Of a stretch of DNA of 64,000 nt, positions 25,645 to 34,000 are shown one piece after another. The translations under genes and the position numbers were made by a program. A model generated the notes under the pieces. That model ran no database searches. It was not told the origin of the DNA and saw only the letters and a program-made list of their open reading frames with translations. Every line of letters starts with the position of its first letter. The stretch's first letter is position 1. Origin of the DNA: Curtobacterium sp. MCBD17_032 (lineage in GTDB: Bacteria; Actinomycetota; Actinomycetes; Actinomycetales; Microbacteriaceae); the NCBI RefSeq assembly GCF_003234855.1, contig NZ_QKTO01000002.1, positions 372,001 to 436,000 on the forward strand, in the 5' to 3' direction.

Positions 25645-25794
25645 TCAGCGCTGCGTCGTCGTGCCCACGAAGAGGTCGTCGAACAGCCCCTGGTCGTCGG
25701 TCGGCTGTTCGCCGTGCTTCCAGCGCCGGCGCAGACGGCGGATGGTGGTGATGCGCACCGGGTCGACGCCCGGTTCGGACTCGTACATGCCCAT
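25645..25794 (-). CDS. Small basic/acidic protein, 49 residues, unknown
   Basis: Opens MGMYESEPGVDPVR and carries a basic centre RRLRRRWKHG, then an acidic end. GGAAGGG lies 5 bases before the ATG, and a family hairpin follows the stop, so it looks like a real gene. It is downstream of, and in line with, the MarR gene. Function not known; size and charge pattern fit a regulatory or RNA-binding peptide, but that is speculation. Confidence 0.55.
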   Translation of the reverse strand: MGMYESEPGVDPVRITTIRRLRRRWKHGEQPTDDQGLFDDLFVGTTTQR

Positions 25795-25958
25795 GGTGTC
25801 CCTTCCCGTCGGACATGACCCCCTTGCGAGGGGCCCTGATCGACACCGACGGTACGACGGTGGGCTGGGGCACGTCCGCCCGGTCGGGGAGGTCGCCGAC
25901 CCATCCGCGCTGCGCGGACAAAGCCCCCGTCGACCGTCCGACCGGCCCTTAGCCTGCA

Positions 25959-26408
25959 CTACGACGCGGGCGGTACCCCGTCGTCGAGCGCCCCGGCGAT
26001 GCGGTCCACGATGTGGACGAGGCGCCGACGCTCGCGTTCCGAGAAGGAGGACAGGAGTTCGTGCAACTGCTCGTTGGTGCTCGCCAGCGCCGCTGCGAAC
26101 ACCTCCTCGTGACCGGGCGTGAGCTCGATGTAGCGGCTGCGACCGTCCTGCGGGTTCGGCACGCGCTGCAGCACGCCCTGCCGTCCCAGCCGGTCGACGA
26201 TGCCGGTCACCGCCGGGCCGGTCAGGCCGAGGTGGGAACGGAGGTCCTTCACCCGCACCGACCGTCCGGCGGTCTTCGCCCGCCACACGTACCGGACGAC
26301 CAGCAGGTCCGTGCCGGTGATGCCGGTGCGGTCGCGCAGCCGGTCACGCAGCGAGATCGACGCGCTCTCGAGCCGGGTCAGAGCACCCATCACGTCGAGC
26401 TCGCTCAC
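25959..26408 (-). CDS. MarR family transcriptional regulator
   Basis: 149 residues, winged helix-turn-helix: VKDLRSHLGLTGPAVTGIVD (about 53-72) is the recognition region and NPQDGRSRYIELT (about 83-95) the wing with the usual D-x-R-S/R. GTG start with GGAGG 7 bases upstream. Divergent from the AraC-type gene across 101 bases, so the two may share control. Ligand unknown. Confidence 0.88.
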   Translation of the reverse strand: MSELDVMGALTRLESASISLRDRLRDRTGITGTDLLVVRYVWRAKTAGRSVRVKDLRSHLGLTGPAVTGIVDRLGRQGVLQRVPNPQDGRSRYIELTPGHEEVFAAALASTNEQLHELLSSFSERERRRLVHIVDRIAGALDDGVPPAS

Positions 26409-26509
26409 CGGCTCGCCTCCTCGACGCGCAGCGGCGCGCGGGTCGACCCCGCGCGCTCGGCCCAACCATATCCGGACCGCGCCGGTGCCCGGACCAGTCG
26501 GGTGGCCCG

Positions 26510-27514
26510 GTGAGCGGGACGCTGCCCCCTGGCGGTCCTGGCGGTCCCGGCGGTTCCGGCGACGACCCGCAGGTCACGCCGGTCCGGTTCGAGGTCGCCG
26601 GGACCGAGCCCGACGCCGCCGTCCGCGACCTCGCCGGCATCTACGCCGGCAAGCAGTGGTTGTCGCGCCGGTCCGAGGGCGAGTTCTCCTACCGCTACAC
26701 GGCCGTCGGTGACTCCGAGCTGTCGATGCGCCGGTCGACGATGAGCGGGTTCCTCCGCGGTGCCTCCAGCCCTGGCAGTGAGCTCGTGATGGGGTGGCTC
26801 ACCGCGGGCTCCGGCATCCCGGACACCCTGCGCGACCGGGTGCCGCTCCGCATCGGGCAGCCGATGCTGTTCCCGGCGCACCGGGACGTCGTGTTCGTCG
26901 CCGCCGACTACGACCAGCAGCTCGTGCACCTGGACCGTCGGTTCGTGCGCCAGGTCGCTGCCGAGCGGTTCGACGTCGGTACCCGTGACCTGCGGTTCGA
27001 CCACCTGCGGCCGCTGGAGAGCACGGCGGTCCGGCACTGGCGGGAGTCGCTCGGCGCGCTCTCCCGTGCCCTCCGGGAGGGTGGGACCGACTCGCTCGTG
27101 TGGCACGAGGCGAAGCGGCAGACGGCCGACGCCTTCCTCCGCGTCGTCCCTCCGCAGCTCGACCGACTCCCCGCCGAGCTGCTGCACCCCCGGCAGGCGA
27201 AGCTCCGGGCCGCCGTCGAGTACGTCCACGCCCACCCCGAGGACCCGATCACCATCACCGAGCTGGCGGAGGTCGCGGGCCTGAGCGTGCGCAGCGTGCA
27301 GGAGTCGTTCCGTCGGACCCTCGGTGTCTCGCCCCTGACCTACCTGCGGCAGGTGCGGCTCGACCGCGTGCACGACGAGCTGCTGACCGGCGATCCGCGG
27401 ACGGTCTCGGTCGGGCAGGTCGCCACGCGGTGGGGCTTCGCGCACCTCGGCCGGTTCTCCGCGGCGTACGCCGAACGCTTCGGCGAGTACCCCAAGCAGA
27501 CGCTCCGGCGCTGA
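26510..27514 (+). CDS. AraC-family transcriptional regulator
   Basis: 334 residues from the GTG at 26510. The N-terminal two thirds is a cupin-like sensing domain preceded by a Gly/Pro-rich start (GGPGGPGGSG). The C-terminal 100 residues are a typical AraC double helix-turn-helix: ITITELAEVAGLSVRSVQESFRR and VGQVATRWGFAHLGRFSAAY. Divergent from the MarR gene. The next gene, a transporter, lies 63 bases downstream but has its own promoter. No Shine-Dalgarno is obvious, so the start is less certain. Confidence 0.85.
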   Translation: MSGTLPPGGPGGPGGSGDDPQVTPVRFEVAGTEPDAAVRDLAGIYAGKQWLSRRSEGEFSYRYTAVGDSELSMRRSTMSGFLRGASSPGSELVMGWLTAGSGIPDTLRDRVPLRIGQPMLFPAHRDVVFVAADYDQQLVHLDRRFVRQVAAERFDVGTRDLRFDHLRPLESTAVRHWRESLGALSRALREGGTDSLVWHEAKRQTADAFLRVVPPQLDRLPAELLHPRQAKLRAAVEYVHAHPEDPITITELAEVAGLSVRSVQESFRRTLGVSPLTYLRQVRLDRVHDELLTGDPRTVSVGQVATRWGFAHLGRFSAAYAERFGEYPKQTLRR

Positions 27515-27577
27515 CCGGCTGATCCGCTCCCCGACGCGGCGCCCCGGCCGGACACCGGGACGCGCTACGGTTCCGCC

Positions 27578-28981
27578 ATGACCGGTACGCCGACGACCGC
27601 AGCGGCTCCGCCGACCCCGTCCGGACGCCGGGCACTCGTGTCCTGGGCGCTCTGGGACTGGGGGTCCGCGGCCTTCAACGCCGTCGTCACGACGTTCGTC
27701 TTCAGCACCTACCTGGCGAGCCGGGCGTTCGTCGACCCGGCCCTGGTCGCCGCCGAGGGCTCCTCCACCGCAGCGGCCGCCGCCGTCGAGCGGGAACTCG
27801 CGCACAACGCCGCCGTCGTCTCGACGGCACTGACCGTCGCGGGCATCGTGGTCGCGCTGGTCGCCCCCGCCGTCGGTCGGCTGGCGGACACCTCCGGGCA
27901 CCGCAAGCGGTCGGTCGTCGTCGCGACGGTCGGCGTCTTCCTGTCGATCGTCGGCATGGTGTTCGTCGCCCCGGAACAGCCCTACCTGGTGCTCGGCGCC
28001 GCGCTCATCGGGATCGGGACCGTCGCGTACGAGGTCGCCTGCGTCGGGTACAACGCGATGCTCGGGCAGGTCGCCACCGGGCCGAGGACCGGCCGGGTGT
28101 CCGCGATCGGCTGGGCGGCGGGGTACTTCGGCGGCATCGTCCTGCTCATCGTGCTGCTCGTGCTGTGCATCCAGGACTTCGGCGTGGACGGCCGCGGCGG
28201 GCTCCTACAGCTCCCGGCGACGGTCGCGGCGGGGCAGTGGGACGTGCGCGTCGCGATCGGCATCGCGGCGGTCTGGCTCGCCGTGAGCTCCGTCCCGCTC
28301 TTCCTCGCCGTGCCCGAGGCACCCGCCGACCCCGGGCGTCGCGGGTCGCTCTGGACCGCGTACGCCGACCTCGGACGTGACGTCGCCCGACTCTGGCGGA
28401 CCCGCCGCAACGTGCTCGCGTTCCTGCTCGCCAGCGCGGTGTTCCGCGACGGCGTCGGCGCGGTGTTCACCTTCGGCGGGATCATCGCCGCCCAGGTGTT
28501 CGGCTTCAGCCCGTCCGGGGTCATCCTGTTCGCCATCGTCGCGAACGTCGTCGCGGGCATCTCCACCGTGCTCTCCGGTCGACTCGACGACCGGTTCGGG
28601 TCCCGTCCGCTCATCATGGTGTCGCTCGTCGGGCTGTCGGTCTTCGGCACCGCGGTGCTGTTCGCCGGGTCCGCGCAGGTCTCGTTCTGGGTGCTCGGCC
28701 TCGGGCTCTGCATGTTCGTCGGGCCCGTGCAGTCGTCCTCCCGCGCCCACCTGGCGAAGCTCGCGACGCCCGGTCGCGAGGGCGAGCTGTTCGGCCTCTA
28801 CGCCACCACCGGCCGCGCCGCGTCGTTCATCGCGCCGGCGCTGTTCGGCCTCGCCGTGACCATCGGCGGGTCGACCCGCTACGGGATCCTCGGGGTGGTC
28901 GTGGTCCTCGTCGCCGGGCTCGTGCTCATGGCGTTCGTGCGCGACGAGACGCGACCCGACGCCCGGGGCGCCGCCGCCTGA
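27578..28981 (+). CDS. Atg22/UMF1-type MFS transporter
   Basis: 467 residues with 12 predicted membrane helices. The start region SWALWDWGSAAFNAVVTTFVF is the hallmark of the UMF1 family, and GYNAMLG and GRVSAIGWAAGYFGGI are also family-like. Substrate unknown (some members are linked to amino-acid export in vacuoles of fungi). TACGGT (27566-27571) ends 6 bases before the ATG, with no Shine-Dalgarno, so leaderless. Confidence 0.85.
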   Translation: MTGTPTTAAAPPTPSGRRALVSWALWDWGSAAFNAVVTTFVFSTYLASRAFVDPALVAAEGSSTAAAAAVERELAHNAAVVSTALTVAGIVVALVAPAVGRLADTSGHRKRSVVVATVGVFLSIVGMVFVAPEQPYLVLGAALIGIGTVAYEVACVGYNAMLGQVATGPRTGRVSAIGWAAGYFGGIVLLIVLLVLCIQDFGVDGRGGLLQLPATVAAGQWDVRVAIGIAAVWLAVSSVPLFLAVPEAPADPGRRGSLWTAYADLGRDVARLWRTRRNVLAFLLASAVFRDGVGAVFTFGGIIAAQVFGFSPSGVILFAIVANVVAGISTVLSGRLDDRFGSRPLIMVSLVGLSVFGTAVLFAGSAQVSFWVLGLGLCMFVGPVQSSSRAHLAKLATPGREGELFGLYATTGRAASFIAPALFGLAVTIGGSTRYGILGVVVVLVAGLVLMAFVRDETRPDARGAAA

Positions 28982-29063
28982 CGGACGCGGGGAGGGCCTC
29001 CCGGCCGCCCCGCCTGCCGGCCCCGCCCGCCGGCCCGCCGGGCGGTCACGACACCCCGCTCAC

Positions 29064-29132
29064 GTCCGCCGAGGGGGCACGGCTCGTCGTTCTCGGGGCA
29101 GGCGAGCGACACGTCGTGACCCCTCGGCGGAC
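29064..29132. repeat. Perfect 13-bp inverted repeat with structured centre
   Basis: GTCCGCCGAGGGG (29064-29076) returns as its exact complement at 29120-29132. GTCACGAC and GTCGTGAC lie close to the two arms (29045-29052, 29114-29121). It lies in the 244-bp gap between the UMF1 transporter and the alcohol dehydrogenase. No T-run. Could be a terminator, a protein site, or a small structured RNA; nothing decides. Confidence 0.5.
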
Positions 29133-29225
29133 GCACTCGCGCGCGTCGACGGGCCTGCGGACCTCGACGGCCGCCGAGACCGCCGCGCGTACCGTCCGGG
29201 TCGACGACCCACGAGGAGGCACCCC

Positions 29226-30452
29226 ATGAAGGCAGTTGTCTGGCACGGCATCGGCGACATCCGGCTCGACGAGGTCCCGGAGCCCACGATCCAGGACCCG
29301 CACGACGCGATCGTGCACATCACCCGCTCCGCGATCTGCGGCACCGACCTGCACTTCGTCCGCGGCACCATGGCCCCGATGCAGGAGGGCACGATCCTCG
29401 GTCACGAGGCCGTCGGCGTCGTCACCAGCGTCGGCGACGCCGTCCGTGGGTTCAGCGCCGGCGACCGTGTCGTGATCAACTCGACGATCTCGTGCGGCGC
29501 GTGCCGGTACTGCCGGATGGGGCAGACCGCGCAGTGCGACGTCGCGAACCCGAACGGACCGCAGGCGGGGACGAGCTTCTTCGGCGGCCCCGAGTCGACC
29601 GGTCCCGTGAACGGTCTGCAGGCCGAGTACGTCCGGGTCCCGTGGGCGCAGAACACCATGCACCCGCTGCCGGACAACGTGAGCGACGAGCAGGCCATCC
29701 TGCTCTCCGACATCTTCCCGACCGGGTGGTTCGGGGCCGAACTCGCCGGTGTCACGCGGGGCGACGTCGTCGTGGTGTTCGGCGCGGGCATCGTCGGGCA
29801 GTTCGCCGCGGCCTCCGCGTTCAAGCAGGGCGCCGGGCGCGTGATCGTCGTCGACGGCGAGGAGACCCGGCTCGCCGCCGCGCTCGCGCAGAACTGCGAG
29901 GTCGTCGACTACAACCGCGAGGACCCGGTGCAGGCGATCATGGACCTCACCAACGGCATCGGCGCGGACGCGGTCATCGACGCGGTCGGGGTCGACGCCG
30001 AGCGTCCGAAGCGGGGCCCGGCAGCGGTGTCCGACGAGCAGGCGGCCGCGTTCGACGCCGAGGTCGCCCAGGTCGCGCCCGACGCCTCCCCGGACGGGTT
30101 CGGCGAGGCGCAGCAGTGGAAGCCGGGTGACGGCCCGTCGCAGGTCGCGCAGTGGGCGGTCGCCTGCGTCGCGAAGTACGGCCGGATCGGGATCATCGGT
30201 GTGTACGGGCCGACCGCGCAGTCGTACCCGATCGGCGAGGCGATGAACAAGAACCTCACGATCCGGATGGGCAACTGCGACCACCACTCGGTCACGCCGC
30301 CGCTCATCGACATGGTCGCAGCGGGCCAGTTCGACCCGACCGCGCTCATCACCGAGCACGAGGGCATCGGGTCCGCGATCGACGCGTACGAGGCCTTCGA
30401 CCGTCGCGAACCGGGCTGGATCAAGGTGGAGCTGTCGGACACGTCCGCCTGA
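29226..30452 (+). CDS. Zinc-dependent alcohol dehydrogenase, formaldehyde-dehydrogenase-like
   Basis: 408-residue medium-chain dehydrogenase. Catalytic zinc ligands Cys38 (ICGTDLH) and His60-Glu61 (LGHE); structural zinc Cys90, 93, 96 and 104; NAD fold GAGIVG near 187. Length and the long second half (AVGVDAERP ... PGDGPSQVAQWAV) match the glutathione-independent formaldehyde dehydrogenase/FdhA branch. GAGGAGG precedes the ATG, and TACCGT at 29190-29195 is a good -10 box. Single-gene unit ended by a hairpin. The true substrate could be another aldehyde or alcohol. Confidence 0.88.
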   Translation: MKAVVWHGIGDIRLDEVPEPTIQDPHDAIVHITRSAICGTDLHFVRGTMAPMQEGTILGHEAVGVVTSVGDAVRGFSAGDRVVINSTISCGACRYCRMGQTAQCDVANPNGPQAGTSFFGGPESTGPVNGLQAEYVRVPWAQNTMHPLPDNVSDEQAILLSDIFPTGWFGAELAGVTRGDVVVVFGAGIVGQFAAASAFKQGAGRVIVVDGEETRLAAALAQNCEVVDYNREDPVQAIMDLTNGIGADAVIDAVGVDAERPKRGPAAVSDEQAAAFDAEVAQVAPDASPDGFGEAQQWKPGDGPSQVAQWAVACVAKYGRIGIIGVYGPTAQSYPIGEAMNKNLTIRMGNCDHHSVTPPLIDMVAAGQFDPTALITEHEGIGSAIDAYEAFDRREPGWIKVELSDTSA

Positions 30453-30490
30453 CGGCGGTCTCCACGCGCGGACCGCGCGCACGGCTCGGC

Positions 30491-30535
30491 CTGGAGGCCC
30501 GGCACCGGTCAGGCGGACCGGTGCCGGGCCCCCAG
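30491..30535. terminator. GGGAGGCCC-like hairpin, copy 5 (diverged)
   Basis: A 20-bp stem with one mismatch and a 5-base loop. The core reads GGAGGCCCGG on one arm and CCGGGCCCCC on the other. It follows the dehydrogenase stop by 39 bases. Confidence 0.65.
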
Positions 30536-30645
30536 GCGCTCGCGGTGCGTCGGCTGCTCCTCCACAGGCGTGCTGCGGCGCGGAGTTCCGCACAGACACC
30601 CGCGCCGGTCGGACGCCGGGGGAGCGGTGCGCCAGGATGGGACGC

Positions 30646-32073
30646 ATGACCGACCAGCGGATCGCCGTCGTCGTCCTCGCCGCCGGGCAGGGCACGCGCA
30701 TGAAGTCCTCGCTCCCCAAGGTGCTGCACCGGCTCGCCGGGCTGCCCCTCATCGCCCACGTGCTCCGGACCGCCGAGTCCCTGTCGCCCGAGCACGTCGC
30801 CGTGGTCGTGCGGCACGAGCGTGAGCGCGTCGCGGCGGAGATCACCGAGCGTGCCCCCGACGCCCTCGTCGTGGACCAGGACGACGTCCCCGGGACCGGT
30901 CGGGCGGTGGAGGTCGCGGTCGACGCGCTCCCGGCCGACTTCGACGGCGTCGTCGTGGTGCTCTCCGGCGACGTCCCGCTGCTCGACGCGCAGAGCCTGC
31001 GCGGACTGGTCGAGGCGCACGCGAGCCAGTCGAACGCGGTCACCTTCGTCAGCGCCATCCAGGACGACCCGACCGGGCTCGGCCGGATCCTGCGCGACGC
31101 CTCCGGCGCCTTCACCGGTGTCGTCGAGCACAAGGACGCCACGGACGAGCAGCGCGCCGTCACCGAGACCAACGCCGGGATCTACGCGTTCGACGTCACC
31201 CACCTGCGCGCGGTGCTGCCGTCGCTGACGACCGAGAACGCGCAGGGCGAGAAGTACATCACCGACGTGCCCGCGCTCATCGCCGCCCGCGGGGGACGGG
31301 TGGACGTCGTCACCCTGACCGACCCGTGGCTCGTCGCCGGCATCAACGACCGGGCGCAACTGTCCGACGCGGCACGCGAGCTGAACGCGCGGATCGTCCG
31401 TCGGCACCAGCTCGCCGGCGTCACGGTGCAGGACCCCGCGTCGACGTGGATCGACCTCGACGTGTCCATCGAGCCCGACGCCGAGCTCCTGCCCGGCACG
31501 CAGCTGCTCGGGGCGACGGCGATCGCGGCCGGCGCCGTCGTCGGACCGGGCACCACGCTCCGAGACACCGAGGTCGGCGCCGGCGCCACCGTCAACCGGG
31601 TCGACGCCACGCTCGCGGTCATCGGCGACGGTGCCTCCGTCGGGCCGTTCGCCTACCTGCGGCCGGGCACGGTCCTCGGCGACGGCGGCAAGATCGGCAC
31701 CTTCGTCGAGACGAAGAACGCCGTCATCGGTCGCGGCAGCAAGGTCCCGCACCTGTCCTACATCGGCGACACCGAGGTGGGCGAGGACTCGAACATCGGC
31801 GCGAACACCATCACGGCGAACTACGACGGCGTGCACAAGCACCGCACGGTCGTCGGGTCGGACGTCCGCACCGGGTCGCACAACGTGTTCGTCGCCCCGG
31901 TTAGGATTGGTGACGGGGCGTACACCGGTGCGGGCACGACCGTCCGCAAGGACGTGCCGGCCGGGTCGCTCGCGATCAGCTACGCCCCACAGCGCAACAC
32001 CGAGGGATGGGTCGAGGAGAACCGACCCGGTACCCCGGCGGCCGAGGCAGCTCGGCGCGCGCGAGGCGAGTGA
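30646..32073 (+). CDS. glmU: Bifunctional GlcNAc-1-P uridyltransferase / GlcN-1-P acetyltransferase
   Basis: Makes UDP-GlcNAc for peptidoglycan in the cytosol. 475 residues. N-terminal pyrophosphorylase with LAAGQGTRMKSSLPKVLH at about 11-28; C-terminal left-handed beta-helix with hexapeptide repeats from about 260 and the family block ANYDGVHKHRT (about 390). Start taken at 30646 (MTDQRIAVV), not the ATG at 30637, because the -10-like CAGGAT (30633-30638) overlaps the earlier ATG and lies 7 bases before the later one. Next to prs, a common actinobacterial pairing. Confidence 0.95.
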   Translation: MTDQRIAVVVLAAGQGTRMKSSLPKVLHRLAGLPLIAHVLRTAESLSPEHVAVVVRHERERVAAEITERAPDALVVDQDDVPGTGRAVEVAVDALPADFDGVVVVLSGDVPLLDAQSLRGLVEAHASQSNAVTFVSAIQDDPTGLGRILRDASGAFTGVVEHKDATDEQRAVTETNAGIYAFDVTHLRAVLPSLTTENAQGEKYITDVPALIAARGGRVDVVTLTDPWLVAGINDRAQLSDAARELNARIVRRHQLAGVTVQDPASTWIDLDVSIEPDAELLPGTQLLGATAIAAGAVVGPGTTLRDTEVGAGATVNRVDATLAVIGDGASVGPFAYLRPGTVLGDGGKIGTFVETKNAVIGRGSKVPHLSYIGDTEVGEDSNIGANTITANYDGVHKHRTVVGSDVRTGSHNVFVAPVRIGDGAYTGAGTTVRKDVPAGSLAISYAPQRNTEGWVEENRPGTPAAEAARRARGE

Positions 32074-32128
32074 CACCTTCGACGGTCCCTGCGGCCGTCA
32101 GCGGTGGGCCCCGATCGGAGCCCAGGAC

Positions 32129-32170
32129 ATCGGCCCCAGTGGGGTCAGATCGGCCCCCTCTCGGGGTCAG
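32129..32170 (+). repeat. Tandem pair of small hairpins in the prs leader
   Basis: ATCGGCCCC-agt-GGGGTCAG is followed directly by ATCGGCCCC-ctctc-GGGGTCAG. The two 20-22-bp units are direct repeats and each folds on itself. They lie 16 bases before the prs start. Confidence 0.7.
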
Positions 32171-32186
32171 GGAGTGAGCACCACAC

Positions 32187-33164
32187 GTGTCCGGAATCAA
32201 GACAACCGGCCAGAAGCGACTCGTCCTGGTGGCCGGGCGAGCGCACCCGGAACTGTCGAAGGCGATCGCGGAAGAGCTCGGTGTCGACCTCGTCCCGACC
32301 GACGCCCGGACCTTCGCCAACGGTGAGCTCTACGCCCGCTTCGACGAGTCGGTGCGCGGGTGCGACGCGTTCGTCATCCAGTCCCACACCGCCCCGATCA
32401 ACGAGTGGCTCATGGAGCAGCTCATCATGGTCGACGCGCTCAAGCGTGCCTCGGCGAAGCGCATCACCGTCGTGGCGCCGTTCTACCCGTACGCCCGTCA
32501 GGACAAGAAGGGCCGCGGGCGCGAGCCGATCTCGGCCCGTCTGGTCGCCGACCTGTTCAAGGCCGCGGGCGCGCACCGCATCATGAGCGTCGATCTGCAC
32601 GCGCCGCAGATCCAGGGCTTCTTCGACGGCCCGGTCGACCACCTGTTCGCCATGCCCGTGCTGCTCGAGCGCTTCAAGGAGATGCTCGACCCGGAGACCC
32701 TCACCGTCGTGTCGCCCGACATGGGGCGCGTCCGCGTTGCCGACATCTGGTCCGAGAAGCTCGGCGCCCCGCTGGCCATCATCCACAAGCGCCGCGACCC
32801 GCTCGTCCCGAACCAGGTGTCCGTGCACGAGATCGTCGGTGACGTCTCCGGTCGGTGGTGCCTCCTCGTCGACGACCTCATCGACACCGGGCGCACCATC
32901 GCGAAGGCCGCCGAGGCACTCAAGGCCAACGGTGCCAAGGGCGTCGTCGTCGCTGCCACCCACGCGGTGTTCTCCGACCCGGCCACGGAGCTGCTGCAGA
33001 GCGAGTTCATCGACCGCGTCGTCGTGACCGACACCCTGCCGTTGCCGCCCGAGAAGCGCTGGGACAAGCTCGAGGTGCTGCCGATCGCGCCGCTCATCGC
33101 CCGGGCCATCCACGAGGTGTTCGACGACGGCTCGGTGACGTCGATGTTCGACGGCGCCGCCTGA
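32187..33164 (+). CDS. prs: Ribose-phosphate pyrophosphokinase (PRPP synthase)
   Basis: Makes PRPP from ribose 5-phosphate and ATP for nucleotides, His and Trp. 325 residues. Family blocks: FANGELYARF (about 43), YARQDKKGRGREPISARL (about 101), DLHAPQIQGFF (about 135), and the PRPP loop VDDLIDTGRTI (about 230-240). GTG start; the only Shine-Dalgarno-like run (GGGAG) is rather far upstream. Follows glmU by 113 bases that carry a repeated hairpin. Confidence 0.95.
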   Translation: MSGIKTTGQKRLVLVAGRAHPELSKAIAEELGVDLVPTDARTFANGELYARFDESVRGCDAFVIQSHTAPINEWLMEQLIMVDALKRASAKRITVVAPFYPYARQDKKGRGREPISARLVADLFKAAGAHRIMSVDLHAPQIQGFFDGPVDHLFAMPVLLERFKEMLDPETLTVVSPDMGRVRVADIWSEKLGAPLAIIHKRRDPLVPNQVSVHEIVGDVSGRWCLLVDDLIDTGRTIAKAAEALKANGAKGVVVAATHAVFSDPATELLQSEFIDRVVVTDTLPLPPEKRWDKLEVLPIAPLIARAIHEVFDDGSVTSMFDGAA

Positions 33165-33180
33165 GCGCTCGCGTCCGACG

Positions 33181-33960
33181 GTGGCACTGACCGCGCGGGA
33201 CGCCCTCGCCGCCCGGCTGCGGGCCGGCGGGAGCGTGTTCGCGGAGGACGAGGCGGACCTGCTCCTCGCGGCCGGTGACGGCGACGCGGTCCGGCTGCGC
33301 GGCCTGGTGCAGCGTCGCCTGGCGGGGGAGCCCCTCGAGTACGTCCTCGGCTGGGCGGCGTTCGACGGGCACCGCGTCCGAGTCACACCGGGCGTCTTCG
33401 TGCCGCGGGCGCGGACCCGGGTCGTCGTCACGGAGGCAGCCCGACGGCTCCGACGGTACGACCGTGTCGTCGACCTGTGCTGCGGAGCGGGGGCCGTTGC
33501 GATGGCGCTGCTGGAACGCGTCGGGGCGCTCGACCTCGTCGCTGCCGACATCGACGCCGACGCCACCGAGGTGGCAGCCGAGAACCTGGGCGACCGGGGC
33601 ATCGTCGTCACCGGTGACCTGTTCACGCCGCTGCCCACCCGGTTCCGTGGTGCGGTGGACGTCATCGCCGTGAACGCCCCCTACGTCCCCAGCGACGCCA
33701 TCGCCACCATGCCGTCCGAGGCACGGGACCACGAACGCCGTGTCGCCCTCGACGGCGGCACCGACGGGCTCGATCTGCACCGGAGGATCGCAGACGGAGC
33801 CGTTGACTGGGTGCGGCCGGGCGGGTCCGTGGTCATCGAGGTGTCGGCCGAGCAGGCGCCGGTGTCGGCGGCGCTGTTCCGCTCGGCCGGCTTCACCGTG
33901 GAGCTCGCGCGCGACGACGACGTCGACGGGACCTGCGTGGTGGCGACGCTCCCCGTCTGA
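33181..33960 (+). CDS. PrmC/HemK-like SAM-dependent methyltransferase
   Basis: 259 residues, class I methyltransferase. SAM motif VVDLCCGAGAVAMALL (about 97-112), acidic motif AADIDADA, and the substrate motif NAPYVPSD where true PrmC has NPPY. The N-terminal half has the PrmC-type plan (EPLEYVLGWAAFDG, then VFVPRARTR). Pro to Ala in the tetrapeptide suggests a related enzyme with another target, rather than release-factor Gln methylation. GTG start 16 bases after prs, so co-transcribed. Confidence 0.82.
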   Translation: MALTARDALAARLRAGGSVFAEDEADLLLAAGDGDAVRLRGLVQRRLAGEPLEYVLGWAAFDGHRVRVTPGVFVPRARTRVVVTEAARRLRRYDRVVDLCCGAGAVAMALLERVGALDLVAADIDADATEVAAENLGDRGIVVTGDLFTPLPTRFRGAVDVIAVNAPYVPSDAIATMPSEARDHERRVALDGGTDGLDLHRRIADGAVDWVRPGGSVVIEVSAEQAPVSAALFRSAGFTVELARDDDVDGTCVVATLPV

Positions 33961-34000
33961 CGGGGTCGCACGCTCCGGCGGCGGTGCGCCGGGCCTCCCG

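Noticed and set aside
30637..30645. Earlier ATG as glmU start
   Set aside because: It overlaps the likely -10 box CAGGAT; the ATG at 30646 fits the leaderless spacing.
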